A stretch of DNA of 64,000 nucleotides from Chinchilla lanigera (Eukaryota > Chordata > Mammalia > Rodentia > Chinchillidae): contig NW_004955417.1 of the NCBI RefSeq assembly GCF_000276665.1, forward strand, positions 19,653,117 to 19,717,116, in the 5' to 3' direction. Positions 26,200-39,049 of the stretch are shown here, in pieces. The position numbers were made by a program, and so were the translations under genes. The first letter of the stretch is position 1, and every line of letters starts with the position of its first letter. The notes under the pieces were generated by a model. The model saw only the letters and a program-made list of their open reading frames with translations. It did no database searches and was not told the DNA's origin.

Positions 26200-27485
26200 G
26201 AGTTTTAATTTTAATGTAGTAAATCTTAATAATTATTTTTCATTCACTGATTGTGCTTTTGGCACTGTATCCAAGAGCTGGAGTATCCCAAAGGTAGTGG
26301 GAAACTTGCCTTGATTTCCTGTAATACTTCTGGGGTAGACTGTAACTTTAATTCATCAATCAATCTGATTTTCTTAGGTGGAGGTGGTGATTCATTAAGC
26401 AACCCTCACTGAGCTCTCCTTTAACATGATAAGGGCCCAAGAAAAGAGTAAACTTTTAGTTCAAGTCATAATTAAAAGTAGATTATTAATATAGTAAGGT
26501 GATTTGTCTTTTTGATCATATTTATTCCTTTACTACTTTTCATTTTATTAGCCTTTGAGATGATTCCCATAGGACATACGAGAATGACTATTGGTTTATT
26601 CTGTTGAACTACCTGCTAAGATTGTTTTTTCTCTTCTGAAAACTTTGAGTCTACTTTGACCTGGTGAAATGCTTATCGCTGAAAGTGACTTTGAAAGCCA
26701 GTTTAAGCCATTCTCCTCTTAAAAGGCCCCCACATTACAGCTATCCTTAAAGATTTCATCACTCCAGATCTATGTTTCTAAACTGTATGCTTGAAACAAC
26801 TATGAGTAATTTGCTAAATGCACTTAGGTTTATCATACTTTTGAATCATCTTTTCCTATGTTTGTGCCTGGGATCATGAAACTAGTCAGACTCACTATCA
26901 TCAATCTCAAAAGGGCACTCAAAGTCCTTGGCAACACAACATTTCAATATTAAACTTGCTCTCCCACTCTTATTAACACCGGTTTCCCATTTTTCTTCAT
27001 CTTAACCTTGCTATCCCATTCACCCCAATGCATTTTCATTTGATAAACTTGTTGGATGAAGTTTCACCAAATTAAAGGTACTGAGCATCTCACCTTCCTG
27101 TAGAAATATCTGCAAGACTAACAGTTTCTCCTTTCCACTTCTTTTTGTTACATTAGAATAATTACTCTCTACCTACCTGAGAGTCTTGTTCATGATTTCC
27201 TACGCTATTTTCCTTTACTATACCATCTTTTCCCATATCACTAACACATTCCACGCTGCAGAATAATTTGTATTAACAAATAATTATGCTGCAGTGGCTT
27301 GCATGCATAAAGTAAAACCGCTCTTAACGTCTAATGACAATATAACTACCCCTTTATTCTCCTGCTTTATATAACTTTTTGCCCTCAACGTGTTATCTTT
27401 CTGAACTGTCTTTGTTCATGTTTTAGCTCATTTCAGTATGTTTTTAAACTGTATCCTTCCAATAAATTCATTCTTACTAGCAACC

Positions 27486-27790
27486 TTTGTGGTGGCAAGT
27501 GTGGAATTTCAACTTAATTGACTAAGATTTGAATTTGAGGTAATCTGAGGATTAATGGAGCACACTAGTCAGGGTGGGCCATGGAGTTGTGCTTTAGGGA
27601 GTGTATGTCTAGTTCCCTTGCCCAAACTAAATAGGCTTGTTCTTCACAAACTTTTACCATGATCTTCCTGCCTTGGCATAGTACTAAATCCCCTTAAAAC
27701 ATGAGCTAAATTAAATCTCTCCTCTCTTAAATGGTGGGTGTCAGGTATTGTGTCCCAGCAAGGAGAAAAATGACTAACACAACTTTTGTG
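27486..27790 (+). mobile_element. MaLR-type LTR (solo)
   Basis: Begins near tgtggtggcaagtgtgg. The 3' part reads catgagctaaattaaatctc, ggtgggtgtcaggtattgtg, tcccagcaaggagaaaaatg, actaacacaa, as in MaLR LTR ends. Boundaries are approximate. Confidence 0.6.
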
Positions 27791-27959
27791 TTGTCAAATT
27801 CAAGAAATAATCTCTGTCCTCATCATACTCAATTTTTTTCACTGGAATCAACGTTCTCTAACATTCCTTTAAAGGCATTTCTTGTTTTGCCTCTACCACT
27901 TTCTTGGGTATTCTTATACTCCTCTGTTTCCTCATAAGATAACTCTTTGATCTGTCAGT

Positions 27960-28440
27960 TAAGCAAATCATGTACTAGATTTTGGGCTCATGTATAGGTT
28001 CTCTTGTCTTGCTGTACATTATGCATGATATTATCTACTCATGTTGCCTGGAATAGTCTAATGTCTACATGCAGATGATACATTTATGTCTTTGAGCTTT
28101 GGTCATGTTCATCAACTAATTTATCATATCTACTTAGAAATCCAAGTCATCTGAAATTTGCAGTGTAAAAATTGAATTCTCAAATTTTCTCCTCAAATCT
28201 CTAAATTGCACATTATTAAATGTTCTTATTAATCTAATCACATGTTGCTCCCAAACTGGGAATTATCCTTTATTCTTTTGTGTTTCTTATTCAGAATATC
28301 AAATTGTCATTGGATACTGAAAACGTTATCTTCAAAAGATATCTTAAGTCTGTCTACTTCACTGTTATCACCACAGTCTAAGTCTTTACCAACTTTCACC
28401 CAAACTACACAGTAGCCTTCTAAAATTTTGATTTTTCGGT
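27960..28440 (+). repeat. L2 LINE
   Basis: Diverged but in L2 order: tagaaatccaagtcatctga, ctcccaaactgggaattatc, tctgtctacttcactgttat, accacagtctaagtctttac, aaactacacagtagccttct. Confidence 0.6.
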
Positions 28441-28639
28441 AGTTCATTTACTAAAAACAATTTACCAGCATAGAAAGTTAGGTTGTAGTAGAAAATGCCC
28501 TTCAGCCAGTCTATTAGTTGTCCATGTGAGAATTCTTGCTGCTGTTCCAGTTGTTTCTGTTTCTTGGAAACAGCTAATCATGCACTGCACAGCTGGTAGC
28601 TATGATGTATAACGTAAAAACCAATCAAGGACAGCCGAG

Positions 28640-28735
28640 GGAGTCTATTTAGGGAGTCTATTTCTACTTCCCTTGCCCAAACTAAATGGGCTTACTCTTC
28701 ACAAACTTTTGCCATGATCTTCCCTTCTTCTATCT
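28640..28735 (+). repeat. Fragment related to the LTR at 27486-27790
   Basis: Shares about 80 nt with 27596-27680, including ttcccttgcccaaactaaat and tcttcacaaacttttgccat, with scattered substitutions. Probably a second, truncated copy of the same LTR family. Confidence 0.6.
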
Positions 28736-29040
28736 CTATGCCTTTCCTTTGCAGATGCCATAAAATCCTCCCGCCATGGGCCTTCAAGCCCTGATATTTT
28801 GGGAATGATCCTGATCAGTGTCCATCAATGTAAAATAAATGTGCCTCCAAATCCTGAGTGTTGTTTTCATGTTTCTGCTTGAGTGACAAGGTGACTTAAA
28901 TGAGTGTAGCCTAGAGGTAACCATGGCAAACCAGACAAAGCCAGCTCAGCCAGGAAGAGCTGCTGTCATTTTGTTCTATAAATGTTGCTGCGGAAGTATA
29001 TTGGTTTAAGTTGCCAAATATACCAAGGGAATCAAAAATA

Positions 29041-29085
29041 TCTGTGTGTGTGTGAGTGTGCACGCGTGCGTGTGTGTGTGGGTAG
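29041..29085 (+). repeat. (TG)n microsatellite with GCGC steps
   Basis: Alternating tg/cg run including gtgcacgcgtgcgtgtgtg. Purine-pyrimidine alternation with potential to form Z-DNA. Confidence 0.9.
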
Positions 29086-29694
29086 GTTGAGTGTGAAATC
29101 TCCTGCATTTTAAATGCTCACTCCCATTTTTTAAAAACATTGTACGGTTAAAACAAAACATATCTCCAGTCCAGATTAAACTGAATAGCTGCCAATTTAC
29201 TTTCTCTGCAGAAGGGATCTGGTTGCTCCTTACTTCCTCAACTTCATTCTGTGATTTCTCCCTTTACACTCTATAATAAAGCTTCCCTGATTTTTATTTG
29301 CCTGAAACAACTCAAAATTCTTGCTAAATGTAACGTGCTGTCTTCCCCATAGGCTAGACACAGATAAGTGTTCCAATATTGACAGGAATACAACTTCAGA
29401 AATTCGGATGATTCCAACCTAACTAGATCTTTATTCTAGCTCATAGAATCCTGTTTGGTGTTTTATGTTTTACTTCACCATACTTTTTTATACATCTGTG
29501 ATTATTATGTGCATGAATTGAAACTCACTGCATTTCAATGTAATTTAAGAAATTGGATTACTATTACATCCTATTATTTTAAGTGTATATTATGAAGCAT
29601 ACAAATAACTGTCAGAGGGTCCAAGTCTATATCAATATTCATTATTCTACATACATTGCTCATGAAACCTTTCATGAATGCTTATATTGTCACA

Positions 29695-29875
29695 GCTCTC
29701 TTATTACTACTATGCAGGCGTTATCTCATGTAATCTTCCCAACCAGGAAGATAAGCATTATTACTTCCAGTTTTTGATCTGTGGGAACCAACTATTTCAG
29801 AAGACAAGATAGTTTATGTCAAGAACAGAGCTTGGATGAAGTTTGTTTAACTTTAAATTATAATACGCTGTACCA
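29695..29875 (-). repeat. MIR SINE, antisense
   Basis: Reverse-complement MIR order: ctcatgtaatcttcccaacc, agataagcattattacttcc, gatctgtgggaacc, agaacagagcttggatgaa. Confidence 0.65.
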
Positions 29876-29884
29876 ATTATAAGT

Positions 29885-30030
29885 TAGTGTTGGACTCCTG
29901 AGTTCAAATTCCACTTCCATCACAATTTTGGATGGAAAATTGGAGCTTCAGTTTATTTATTTGTAAAGTGAGGATAAAATAACAAGTTCTTAGAAGATCT
30001 TGTAACTGCTAAAGAAGACATTTCATAAAT
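29885..30030 (+). repeat. MIR SINE
   Basis: Sense MIR order: gttggactcctgagttcaaa, ttccacttccatcac, gagcttcagtttatttattt, gtaaagtgaggataaaataa. Confidence 0.7.
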
Positions 30031-30131
30031 TTCCTACACCATTTTATTTATTGCATCATTGAAGGAAAGAGATAGAGTTGATTTAAGTTAAGTGATTTAG
30101 TTTATTGGGGTCAACCAGGTCTGAGACATTT

Positions 30132-30166
30132 TACACTTGATCTTAGCCAAAAGGCCAAGAAGCGAT
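30132..30166 (-). pseudogene. U2 snRNA 5'-end retropseudogene (about 35 nt)
   Basis: The reverse complement matches the first 35 nt of U2 snRNA, beginning atcgcttct and running through ggccttttggctaagatcaa to agtgta, with one change at a CpG. A 14-bp duplication, tctgagacatttta, flanks it exactly at 30120-30133 and 30170-30183. There is no A-tail. The rest of U2 is missing, so it cannot work as an snRNA. U2 retropseudogenes truncated at the 3' end are a known class in mammals. Confidence 0.85.
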
Positions 30167-30605
30167 CAATCTGAGACATTTTAAATTTCATTTTACTGTG
30201 TTTCTTCAAGTGACATCTATTTTAATTTTAGAAATTAGTTTCGTAAATATTTTAGAAAAATATAATTTTACTAATGCTGAAGTAACACTATTGAATTCTA
30301 TTATATTTATAGCAAAATCCAACTTTAAGTCTTGCCAAAGACCCACAGGGACAAATTTTCTCCAGGTAAATATTCTGAGAACTATATTTTGCTTTCTAGG
30401 GAAATTCATTAGAGTACCGTTTGTAATTTACACAAACCATATAAGGATTTAAGTACTGTAAACATTTGGTGTGTGTAACTATAAGTATTACTGATATTTT
30501 AAAATAAAATTCAATGTACAGAAGATGTCTGTGTAAGGAGGTATGTATAAATATATTGACATTTAATATATTAATAGGAATTTTTGTTTGTATTTTTTGT
30601 GCTTT

Positions 30606-30690
30606 TATTTTGGTGATAGTTTGGGCAAAATCTATGGCCTTGTACAATCTAGGCAAAAGTTTTTACTACTGAGCTATGTACCTAGTTCTT
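30606..30690 (-). repeat. Old ID-like SINE, antisense
   Basis: ttttggtgatagtttgggca, cttgtacaatctaggcaaaa and actactgagctatgtaccta resemble the reverse complement of an ID element in order. Diverged. Confidence 0.55.
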
Positions 30691-30804
30691 AAAAGAACAT
30701 TTTATTTTGTATTTGCAAACTGCTATAATTAGGGGACTAAGAAAATTTTAAAATTCTTAAAAAGTATTATTTGTTAGTTAAATTAATGGCTTCTATGATA
30801 TATG

Positions 30805-30901
30805 TGTTTTTTTTTTTTTTTCTCCGGTACCGGGAACTGAACTCACGACCTTGCGCTTGCCAGGCAGGCGCTTTTGCCGCTGAGCTAAATCCCCAGCCCC
30901 C
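30805..30901 (-). mobile_element. ID-type tRNA SINE, antisense, with exact target duplication
   Basis: Poly-T, then ctccggtaccgggaactgaa, cttgcgcttgccaggcaggc and gctgagctaaatccccagcc. Exact 17-bp target duplication ggcttctatgatatatg at 30788-30804 and 30902-30918. A young copy. Confidence 0.97.
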
Positions 30902-31057
30902 GGCTTCTATGATATATGGATTGTCTGGTTTTGCAGGAAACTGAATTTCCAAATAATGAAATAGATACTAAATATACTAAACTATGGAAAGAAAATTAAT
31001 ATTCATGGTAAGTTTATTTTTAAAAAGTGCAAATAACATTTGTGTGAGTTAGTATTT

Positions 31058-31300
31058 GTGTGTACATGCATGTGTGTGTGCATGTGTGTATATGTGTGTG
31101 TGTGCTGCAGGACAAACTCAGGGCCTCCTGCATGTTAGGTTACCTCTGTACTACCAAGTTACATGTTCCTCCCTCTTTCTATTTTGAGACAGGCTCTAAA
31201 TAAGTTGCCCAGGCTGGACTCACACATGGGACCAACTCTCCTACCTTACCCTCCAGAATAGCTGAGAGTACAGGTGTGGGCCCCATTTCTTGGTTGCTAA
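31058..31300 (-). repeat. (TG)n repeat plus antisense B1-dID SINE
   Basis: 31058-31106 is a tg-rich run that probably grew from the SINE tail. 31107-31300 reads as reverse-complement ID (caaactcagggcctcctgca, gtactaccaagttacat) followed by reverse-complement B1 (ttttgagacaggctct, gcccaggctggactcacac). Confidence 0.75.
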
Positions 31301-31605
31301 TTATTTGTTTATAGAACATAGACTAGAGGATTTCACATGCATTGTAACCTTTGAAACGTACTTTTGGAAGTGGTTAATTTTACTTACCTGTTACAGAAAA
31401 AGACCTCGAGCAGATGATACTGAACAACCTACCCAACAGTGGATAACTTGAAAGCAGCCGGATGTGAGCTTATGTAATCTCAGAATCAGAATACCTTGAT
31501 TTTCATGTATTTTATAGCAAACAATTAATCATTCACTCTCCAAAGGAATGTTCTCATGAAATTGGTGCATTCTTTAGGTGGCCACTTTAAAATATTGGTA
31601 TTTTA

Positions 31606-31715
31606 TTTTATTTTATTTTTTATTGTTTTGTTTTTTTTTCTGGTACTGGGAATTGAACTCAAGACCTTGCGCTTGCCAGGCAGGTGTCGTGCCACTGAGT
31701 TAAATCCCCAGCCCC
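31606..31715 (-). mobile_element. ID-type tRNA SINE, antisense, with exact target duplication
   Basis: T-rich tail complement, then ctggtactgggaattgaact, cttgcgcttgccaggcaggt and gagttaaatccccagcccc. Exact 17-bp target duplication aaaatattggtatttta at 31589-31605 and 31716-31732. It ends 135 bp from the CSMD3 exon at 31850. Confidence 0.97.
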
Positions 31716-31848
31716 AAAATATTGGTATTTTAATAATAATAACATATCAACAGAATCTAGATTTGAATTCATAGGCCTTTATATATTTTTAACTTTTAAA
31801 ACTAAATTAAAATTTGACAAGATAAATAATGAAATCATTCAAATATTA

Positions 31849-31986
<138 letters not shown>

Positions 31987-34574
31987 TCAAGGATATTAAC
32001 TTTAAATATATATGTATATATATCTCCAGTACTTTTTTTGTTATAGTTACTACTGTTCAAGTGTAGAAAGTTGCAATACAACTTTTTAAATCAATAATAA
32101 GTAAAAAGTATTTTTTTCCAATTATGGATCTATCATAACCAAAATTTGATGTTCACTTTCAATGATTTTTACTATTCTGAATATTAACACATGAACGTCT
32201 AACACTTTGCATCTAATTGCACACAAAATGCGTAACAAATTTCCAGCGTACCAATGCCAGCGTTTCCCCTAAGTATTGCCATGGCCAAGATGATCTCAAG
32301 GTATGACAGCATCATTTGATTTTCTGTCATTTTTAAATCTGCAACTGAAAAATCTGATCCTATGGAAAGGGCTTAAAGTTACTGATACCTCTGCATTTTG
32401 TGTAGAACAAAGCAATGTGGTCTGCCAGCAATAAACAAGGGTATAAATTGCTGAACATGCTACTGGATTATATTTTAATTCTAAAAAGCAAAATAATGAC
32501 TTTCCCTTCAAGCAATATCTGTAACTATCTTCTCCTCAGCTTTTGTGCACATTTTCAGTAGTTTCTTCAGCAGACTAAGTAAGTGACAGACTTATCCTTT
32601 CACTGAATGTCATCACATTACACAAGTTAATCACCAAGACAGATTTTCAAAAATTGGAAAATGCCTAAACCTGATATTTCTGGTGCATCTGAAAGATATT
32701 GTTTTATAAATTAGATCTTATAGCAAACTGGAGAATAACTCCTATTGTTTTGCTCTTTATCAATTTGTTTGCTCTTTTTAAAGAAATAATATTATCTAAA
32801 TAGAGACGGCAGAGGAAAAAAAGCCTAACCCATTCCAATGGTTTTTGTCCTACACTGTGGTCTGCAATGACCTGTAAAGAATAAAGATTGCTAATTCTGC
32901 CCTTGGACATTCTAGTGCAGTTAGACTAATCTAGGACACAGGGCAGCAGGGGTTTTGTTGTTATTGTTAATGTTGTTCATTTGTTTGTTTGAAATTACTT
33001 TCAAGGTGGTTCTAACACAAAGTCAAAGTTGAGAACTCCTGGATTTCTGGATCATTTCGTTCATATTGTTAGCTGTTTCCAAGGTGATTATCAAAAAAAG
33101 ACATCTAACAGGTGATGTCTCAAGACTCGTGACTTAGCTAAGCTGTACTTGTCACAGTTACATGAGAAAATGGATGCGTTTTTATTATTCCAAAATTATT
33201 TTTCTAAAAACATAAACTTATTTTCCTAAATATTACCAGCAATGTGCTTCTTGCCAACTTTATTTCATATTCATTGATTCAAAGCATCTGGTATATTTCG
33301 CTTTTCTTGGCCCCAAATTTCTATGTAATGCTACTTAGCCTTTCTGGGCTTTGGGGGTACACTTTTGTGTTCGTTCATTCTACTATAGTGGACTAATTTA
33401 AGAGCATTGTTGCATAACTACACATAATTCCAGTTTTGCTTTTTGCTTCAAAAACTACCATTTTGCTAATTATTTCTTATGTATGTCTTTGTCATGTTTT
33501 CCAGGCATTGTTTTTTGTCCTTCAGTGGTCCAGAGGCTCATCTTCCACAGTTCCAAATGGCATCTGATATGTGTTCTCAAATTCAACCGAATCCCTTTGA
33601 CACTTTTGTGATGTCTTTATCAGCTACCACCAATCCAATTCGAATATGAAGGAAGATCTCAACTTCCACAATCATAATTTTTATAACTGCTCAAATATCC
33701 AATGACTCTAGATTTTCACTCAGTTGTGTTTCTCACTTGTCACCAGTATGGATCCTGGTGACATTAGTCACATCCAACTGCTTGTAATTTTGTAATTCTA
33801 TGATTGTGCTGAGCAGGTATGTTCCTTATATGCAATTTTTTTTCTCTATATCTCCACGTTTTCATTTTTTTCTCTTTTGTTATCTCAGCCCAAACTAACA
33901 TTTGAAGATTCAACTCATGTCCTACTTTTTCCAAAAGATAATCGCTTATTTTTACAGTAATATTTTATCTCCTCTTTTTATTTAACTTGGTATCTTTTAT
34001 GTGAACAGTTTCATGTTTAATTTAAAAATTATTTTGTGATATTATAAATTATTAGCTTCACATTCCTTTAGTAACCTCTAAATAGAGTGATATACTCAAT
34101 TGGAGGGAAATAAAATTACTTTAATATACCCATACTATAAAAGGGATTGTAACTTTTGAATAAATACATCCTAGTTGTTTGATTGATGACACCACATAGT
34201 GATGTACTGTTTTCAATGAATAGAGGAATTTTTTATCTGAAGATAGTCTTTTTCTAACTATTGAAAAGATTTTAATAATATTATTGAATCTCCTATTAAA
34301 ATATGATCCCTTTAACGTGAGTTGTAATTGAGGAAGTGGGGGACACGACCTAGGGTTAACTACTTTATTAAAGTACAAGATATGTCATAGATGAGGAGTA
34401 ATAGGATGGTGCTTTGAAAAAACAGTGCCAGAAAACAGAATCAGAAAACGCATTTTTTCATGTCACCATCATTATAGTCTCAAAAAGTAGAACTATGTTA
34501 AATATTTCCAAGTGAATTTGAATGGTACTTGACACCTCCAATTTTGACACAAATTTTGATTTGCTTCCCACAAC

Positions 34575-34715
34575 TACTGTTACTCTTATGTAATTCTTAT
34601 GTACCTCTTCCAAATGAGGACATAAAGCATGGCGAGGTCAAGAAATGGCTCCAGTTCATCCTGCTAATTTCTTTCAGAGTCTGCTTTTAAATCCAGGCCA
34701 ACCTTTGGAGTCCTA
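34575..34715 (-). repeat. MIR SINE, antisense
   Basis: aaatgaggacataaagcatg, gaggtcaagaaatggctcca and cagagtctgcttttaaatcc follow the reverse MIR order. Diverged. Confidence 0.5.
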
Positions 34716-36030
34716 CCCTGACCAGACAGCTTTACAAAGCAGAAACTATGTTACTATATACAACTCAAAACATTCTTAGAAATATGATGCCTTAAAATAT
34801 ACAGCATGCTTAGAATTTTCACTATTTTTATCTAATGCATCCCAATTCTTGTGAGTTTAAATGTCACATTTTTTTTCTGTCTCTTTAGAAGTGCTCATGT
34901 CAGTCACTGTTTTGGGACATTTTCAACTGAGGCAATTTAAACTGTACAGACAAAAGGAGGGCTTCTGCATGTTATCTGCATATAATAATTATTAGTGGTA
35001 AATGTGCAAATTCACAAAATAAATTATGAACAAACTGTACAATCTTTATTTTGTTTATTGATATCTTTTTCCACTGCAAGGTGATGTTAAAATATTTGAA
35101 TGAAGTTAGTTCATTAGAACAGCTGCTTTCACTATATAATGCCCCTGGGCAATGGGACAGATTCATCATTTTCACTTTTTAAAATGTGAATATTAACTTG
35201 AAGCATAGTAAGAATGAGTTCTCTTTAAAATCAAAATATATGAAGAAGGGGCTGCACCTCAAAGAAAGCATTCTATAGAAAGAGCTTTTTTCTTTGGTCT
35301 TTAAGCATATTTTATTGCTATTATTGAAGAAATATAAATCTTTTCTTCCCCACATAATAGAGAACAAAAGAAAGTAGAATTTATAGTATTTTAAAAACTA
35401 AGCTCTCCGTTTTTTAAAATATTAAATTATCTTTATTACATATGTTTATATGTTTCATGAGTCTTGATTTACTGTATTATATTCTACCTTAAAATGTACT
35501 GTAAAATTAAGGAACATCAAAATATATTATTGTTATTATAATCATGTTTTATTAAGACTTCTGATTCTGTAGAGCATATAATCTAGTCTAAAGACAAAAA
35601 TAATTATATTCTGACTAAAATTCACCCCCAAATTACCTCTTTCTGCTGTTTAACTTCCAGTTGTCTCAAATTTTAGAAATTAGACTTACATTATTCTTAT
35701 TTGTAAGTCCTTCTGCATCTTATTTTGAACTCACACATCATAGGTATCGTGTGTTAATTTATACTAACAAACTTAGTACTGAGCAAAGAACTACCTTTTA
35801 ACTCACTTAGCTTCCAAATAGAGTTGGACCCGGGGAGCTCATGTACATTTTATTCTCTCATTTATTTTTCTTACTTTATCATGGTGCTTGCAGGGAGGAA
35901 CTATGGAATGAATGGATCATACGAATGAATGAATGAAAGAATAGATTTGTAGTAGGAAAAAAAACCATGAGCATTTATGAGTCCCACAGTTTATTAATTC
36001 CATTTTAATATTCTGCAAAGTGTTATTAGG

Positions 36031-36324
36031 TACATTGGGAGGACTCCTACCCATTAAGTTAAATATTTTAAAAATATAAAATATATTATATAAGATAATA
36101 TTTTATTTTTAATGTCTTCTTGATTTAGAAAAATCATTTTTTTTTCCTTTCTAGACACTAGGACTTTTGAGATTATGTACATTGGGAGGACTCCTACCCA
36201 TTAAGTTCAATATTTTAAAAATATAAAATATATTATATAAGATAATATTTTATTTTTAATGTCTTCTTGATTTAGAAAAATCATTTTTTTTTCCTTTCTA
36301 GACACTAGGACTTTTGAGATTATG
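36031..36324 (+). repeat. 147-bp tandem duplication, two copies
   Basis: Copy 1 is 36031-36177 and copy 2 is 36178-36324; each starts tacattgggaggactcctac and ends ttttgagattatg. I see a single difference (gttaaat versus gttcaat), so the event is recent. The content is ordinary AT-rich intronic DNA. Confidence 0.97.
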
Positions 36325-37945
36325 TTTACAAACCTATGACTTTTAACGAGAAAGAATAAATAAAGAATCTAAAGTTCAGGCATTAAAACTGAAAAAATTA
36401 TTTGAATTATCCATTTAAGCAGCCGAACTCTACCAATCTACATTCTTGGAGCTTCTTGAATCTCTTATTAATTCATTTCTTAAACTATAAAGATGCCATT
36501 GTGGAGAAAGGGGAACTAGCAAGTCTGTGCCTTACATCCTCCATGATTATTCTCACTTCTAGCCAGGTCAATAAAAGAATTGGTTGCTTTTTAATGTACA
36601 TAACTTTTTAAATTTAAACAGTGAATATTAGATAAAACTTTTCTTCAATTATTTTGTCCTGTGTCAAGAAATGATATAGAAATGAAAACCAGTGCTAATT
36701 TGAGGATAGATACGAAGTGATGATAAAAGTTGCAGTGATATAACACTCTCCTATAATCATGAGACCATTTAGTTGTAAACCTAGTCATTCAGTACTTGAA
36801 AAATGAATTATAGTAAAATAAATTTTAAAATGATATTGTTTGCTGTTTTTCAATCTTGAACAAGTTGCCATAAATACTTTCTTTACATTGATGTAGCAAT
36901 TATTTATGTACAAAAATAAAACCAAAAAGTAAAGAGTTTTAATTTTTTACATGAAATACAATGGAATATCCAAAACTTTCTATAAAATTATGAAGTAAAT
37001 TATTCACACCTTTTATACAGCAAATGTTTTTTACCATCTGATGTAGCAGTTTCAGGTCTAAATTTCCTCTTTAATCACCTTTAAAGCTCATGAAAACAAA
37101 GAAATATATATTTCCACTTAGGCAATATTTTCCTAAGTATAAAAATCCACATACACCAAATAATGCCTAAATAAATCTTAAATATTTCAGTACAAATATA
37201 CTGAATTTCCCAGAACATCTGAACGTTTGAAGCCTGGAGCATCTCAAATAACGTTTGAGAGACAAAAATCAGAAAAAATTAAACTCTTCTTATATCCTGT
37301 GATCCTAATTAAAATTCCAAAATAACTATAGGAGCCAGACAAAATATTAGAGTGTCATAAGCTTAATATTTAGTTCTGCAATCTTTTAACTTTTATTTCA
37401 TGTTTATGTGATGAAATTTGATCCGCTGGAGTCATCTCACCTGGCAATATTTTTCTATTCATAATTCTGTTGCAAAATCTATGCATTTCTTTCCAATACG
37501 TATCAAAAAATTTGCCTGAATCATACCTCAGTATTGATATTTTCTTAAAAACTATCAATCTTAAAAATGTATATTTAAGCCTCACCAAATATGAGAAAAA
37601 ATCTTATTATTCAGTTAAATACTTTGAAAATAACTATGAAGTGCTCTCCAAACGGATAACTCCGTTTGATTGACAATTTCATATTGTCTGGTGGTTGAAG
37701 TTTACTATTCTCATGGTTAAGTAACAAAATGTAAAAGCTTCATTTTAAAGTTAAAACCATAACATTCTTGGTAATATAGATGCACCAAAAAATTTTTTTT
37801 GAAAATTATCAAGAGAGAATAATTTGAATAATTTACTACTTATGTTCATAAGTCAATAAATATCTAGGTAAAATCCTCATTAAAAAATTATGACTAATTT
37901 TTTATTAGAGAAATTGTTATAATAACATTGCATAAAGGGTTTTGG

Positions 37946-38047
37946 CGGGCTGGGGATTTAGCTCAGCGGCAAAACGCCTGCCTGGCAAGCGCAAGCTCGT
38001 GAGTTCGGTTCCCGGTAACGGAGAAAAACCAAAAAAAAAAAAAAAAA
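37946..38047 (+). mobile_element. ID-type tRNA SINE
   Basis: cgggctggggatttagctca, acgcctgcctggcaagcgca, gagttcggttcccggtaacg and a gagaaaaacc(A)n tail. Short flanking repeat ggttttgg at 37938-37945 and 38048-38055. Confidence 0.93.
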
Positions 38048-38354
38048 GGTTTTGGAATTGAAGAAAAATAAAGTTAAAAAGTATTTTATTGACTCCTAAG
38101 TAATAATTGCATATATATTTTGCGATAACTTCTCTCAATTGCTAGCCACATTTTTTTTTTTTTTTTTTTAGGAATTAGGTGTTGTACGGTAACAGACTTG
38201 TTTCCATTCTCTGACATGAATATGCACAGTGAGGTAGGACATTTCTAAAGTACTAGTAATTTGTTTGATAAACATGGCTAACTTCATGAAAAATATTAGT
38301 TCGTGCTTGAAAATAAGTGTTTCAATTTGATATTCTTCTAATCTGTGATTATTA

Positions 38355-38395
38355 CACATTACACTTGATTTGAGACAATAGACCTAGAAGCGATA
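38355..38395 (-). pseudogene. Second U2 snRNA 5'-end retropseudogene (about 40 nt, diverged)
   Basis: The reverse complement starts tatcgcttct and contains aaatcaagtgta, aligning with the U2 5' end with one indel and several substitutions. It is flanked by atctg(t/a)gattatta at 38341-38354 and 38396-38409, 13 of 14 identical. Older than the copy at 30132. No A-tail. Confidence 0.6.
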
Positions 38396-38971
38396 ATCTG
38401 AGATTATTAAACGGAGCTCAGGTGTTCTAAAAAGCCATGAATTTGTGAGTAAAAGTGTGCATTTAAAAGCATGAACAAAATTATTAATCTATTAATTAAT
38501 TATCAAAATACTTAGTGTTTGAATAAATTTAAAATTAAAATGTTTTCTCTTAAAATTGCTATATTGTAAAGAAAATGTTCCTTAGAAATAGTTTTCTGTG
38601 AAAACTTTGATGTGCTAAAATAAGGATTCCTATAGGAAGCCACCAGTTTGAGAAACCTTATTTTACCTCACATCCTAGAATTACAGAACTTGTCATCTCC
38701 TCAAGAGATGAAAGAATCTGTCTATATACTGAAATATGGAGTAAATTTTAGCAAAACCAGTCTATGCTTGGGAAATTACATATTCATCCATTAACTCAAT
38801 ACACATTTAAATGCAATAAAGCACTGAATAATTATCATGCACGTTATATAGATATTAATACAGTTAATTTAGTAAATGCACAAACATTTTGATAAAACAC
38901 ACACAAACAACACAGACACCACAAACTTCACTCTTGCACTAGAGAAAGTAACGAAAAAGGAGTACACTCAC

Positions 38972-39049
38972 AGATAGAAACCTTGTTGCTGTTGTCTTTC
39001 CCTGGAAACAATTTAAATCCTCTAGATTTAAAATCTATGGCCTTTTTCA
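38972..39049 (-). CDS. CSMD3: CSMD3 coding exon: short basic linker
   Basis: A 78-nt exon on the minus strand. The acceptor is a T-rich tract ending cttaactag; the donor is ATCT|gtgagt, a strong site. It enters in phase 1 (TG completes the G left by the exon at 61020, giving Val) and leaves in phase 1. Its 26 codons read VKKAIDFKSRGFKLFPGKDN followed by SNKVSI, matching the CSMD3 segment that follows the Ser/Thr linker. An in-frame alternative donor (AAG|gtttct, 10 nt earlier) was rejected because it breaks phase with the next exon, whereas gtgagt joins T|TA to give Leu. Val replaces the Phe I remember from human at the NKFSIL position. The exon is symmetric and therefore a possible cassette. 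It has no domain of its own and no cysteine. Confidence 0.93.

Noticed and set aside
30120..30183. Functional U2 snRNA gene
   Set aside because: Only the first 35 nt are present; no promoter elements, Sm site or 3' stem-loops.
38972..38981. Earlier donor AAG|gtttct for the 78-nt exon
   Set aside because: It would end the exon in phase 0 and break the frame with the exon at 31937; the gtgagt donor 10 nt downstream is stronger and keeps phase.
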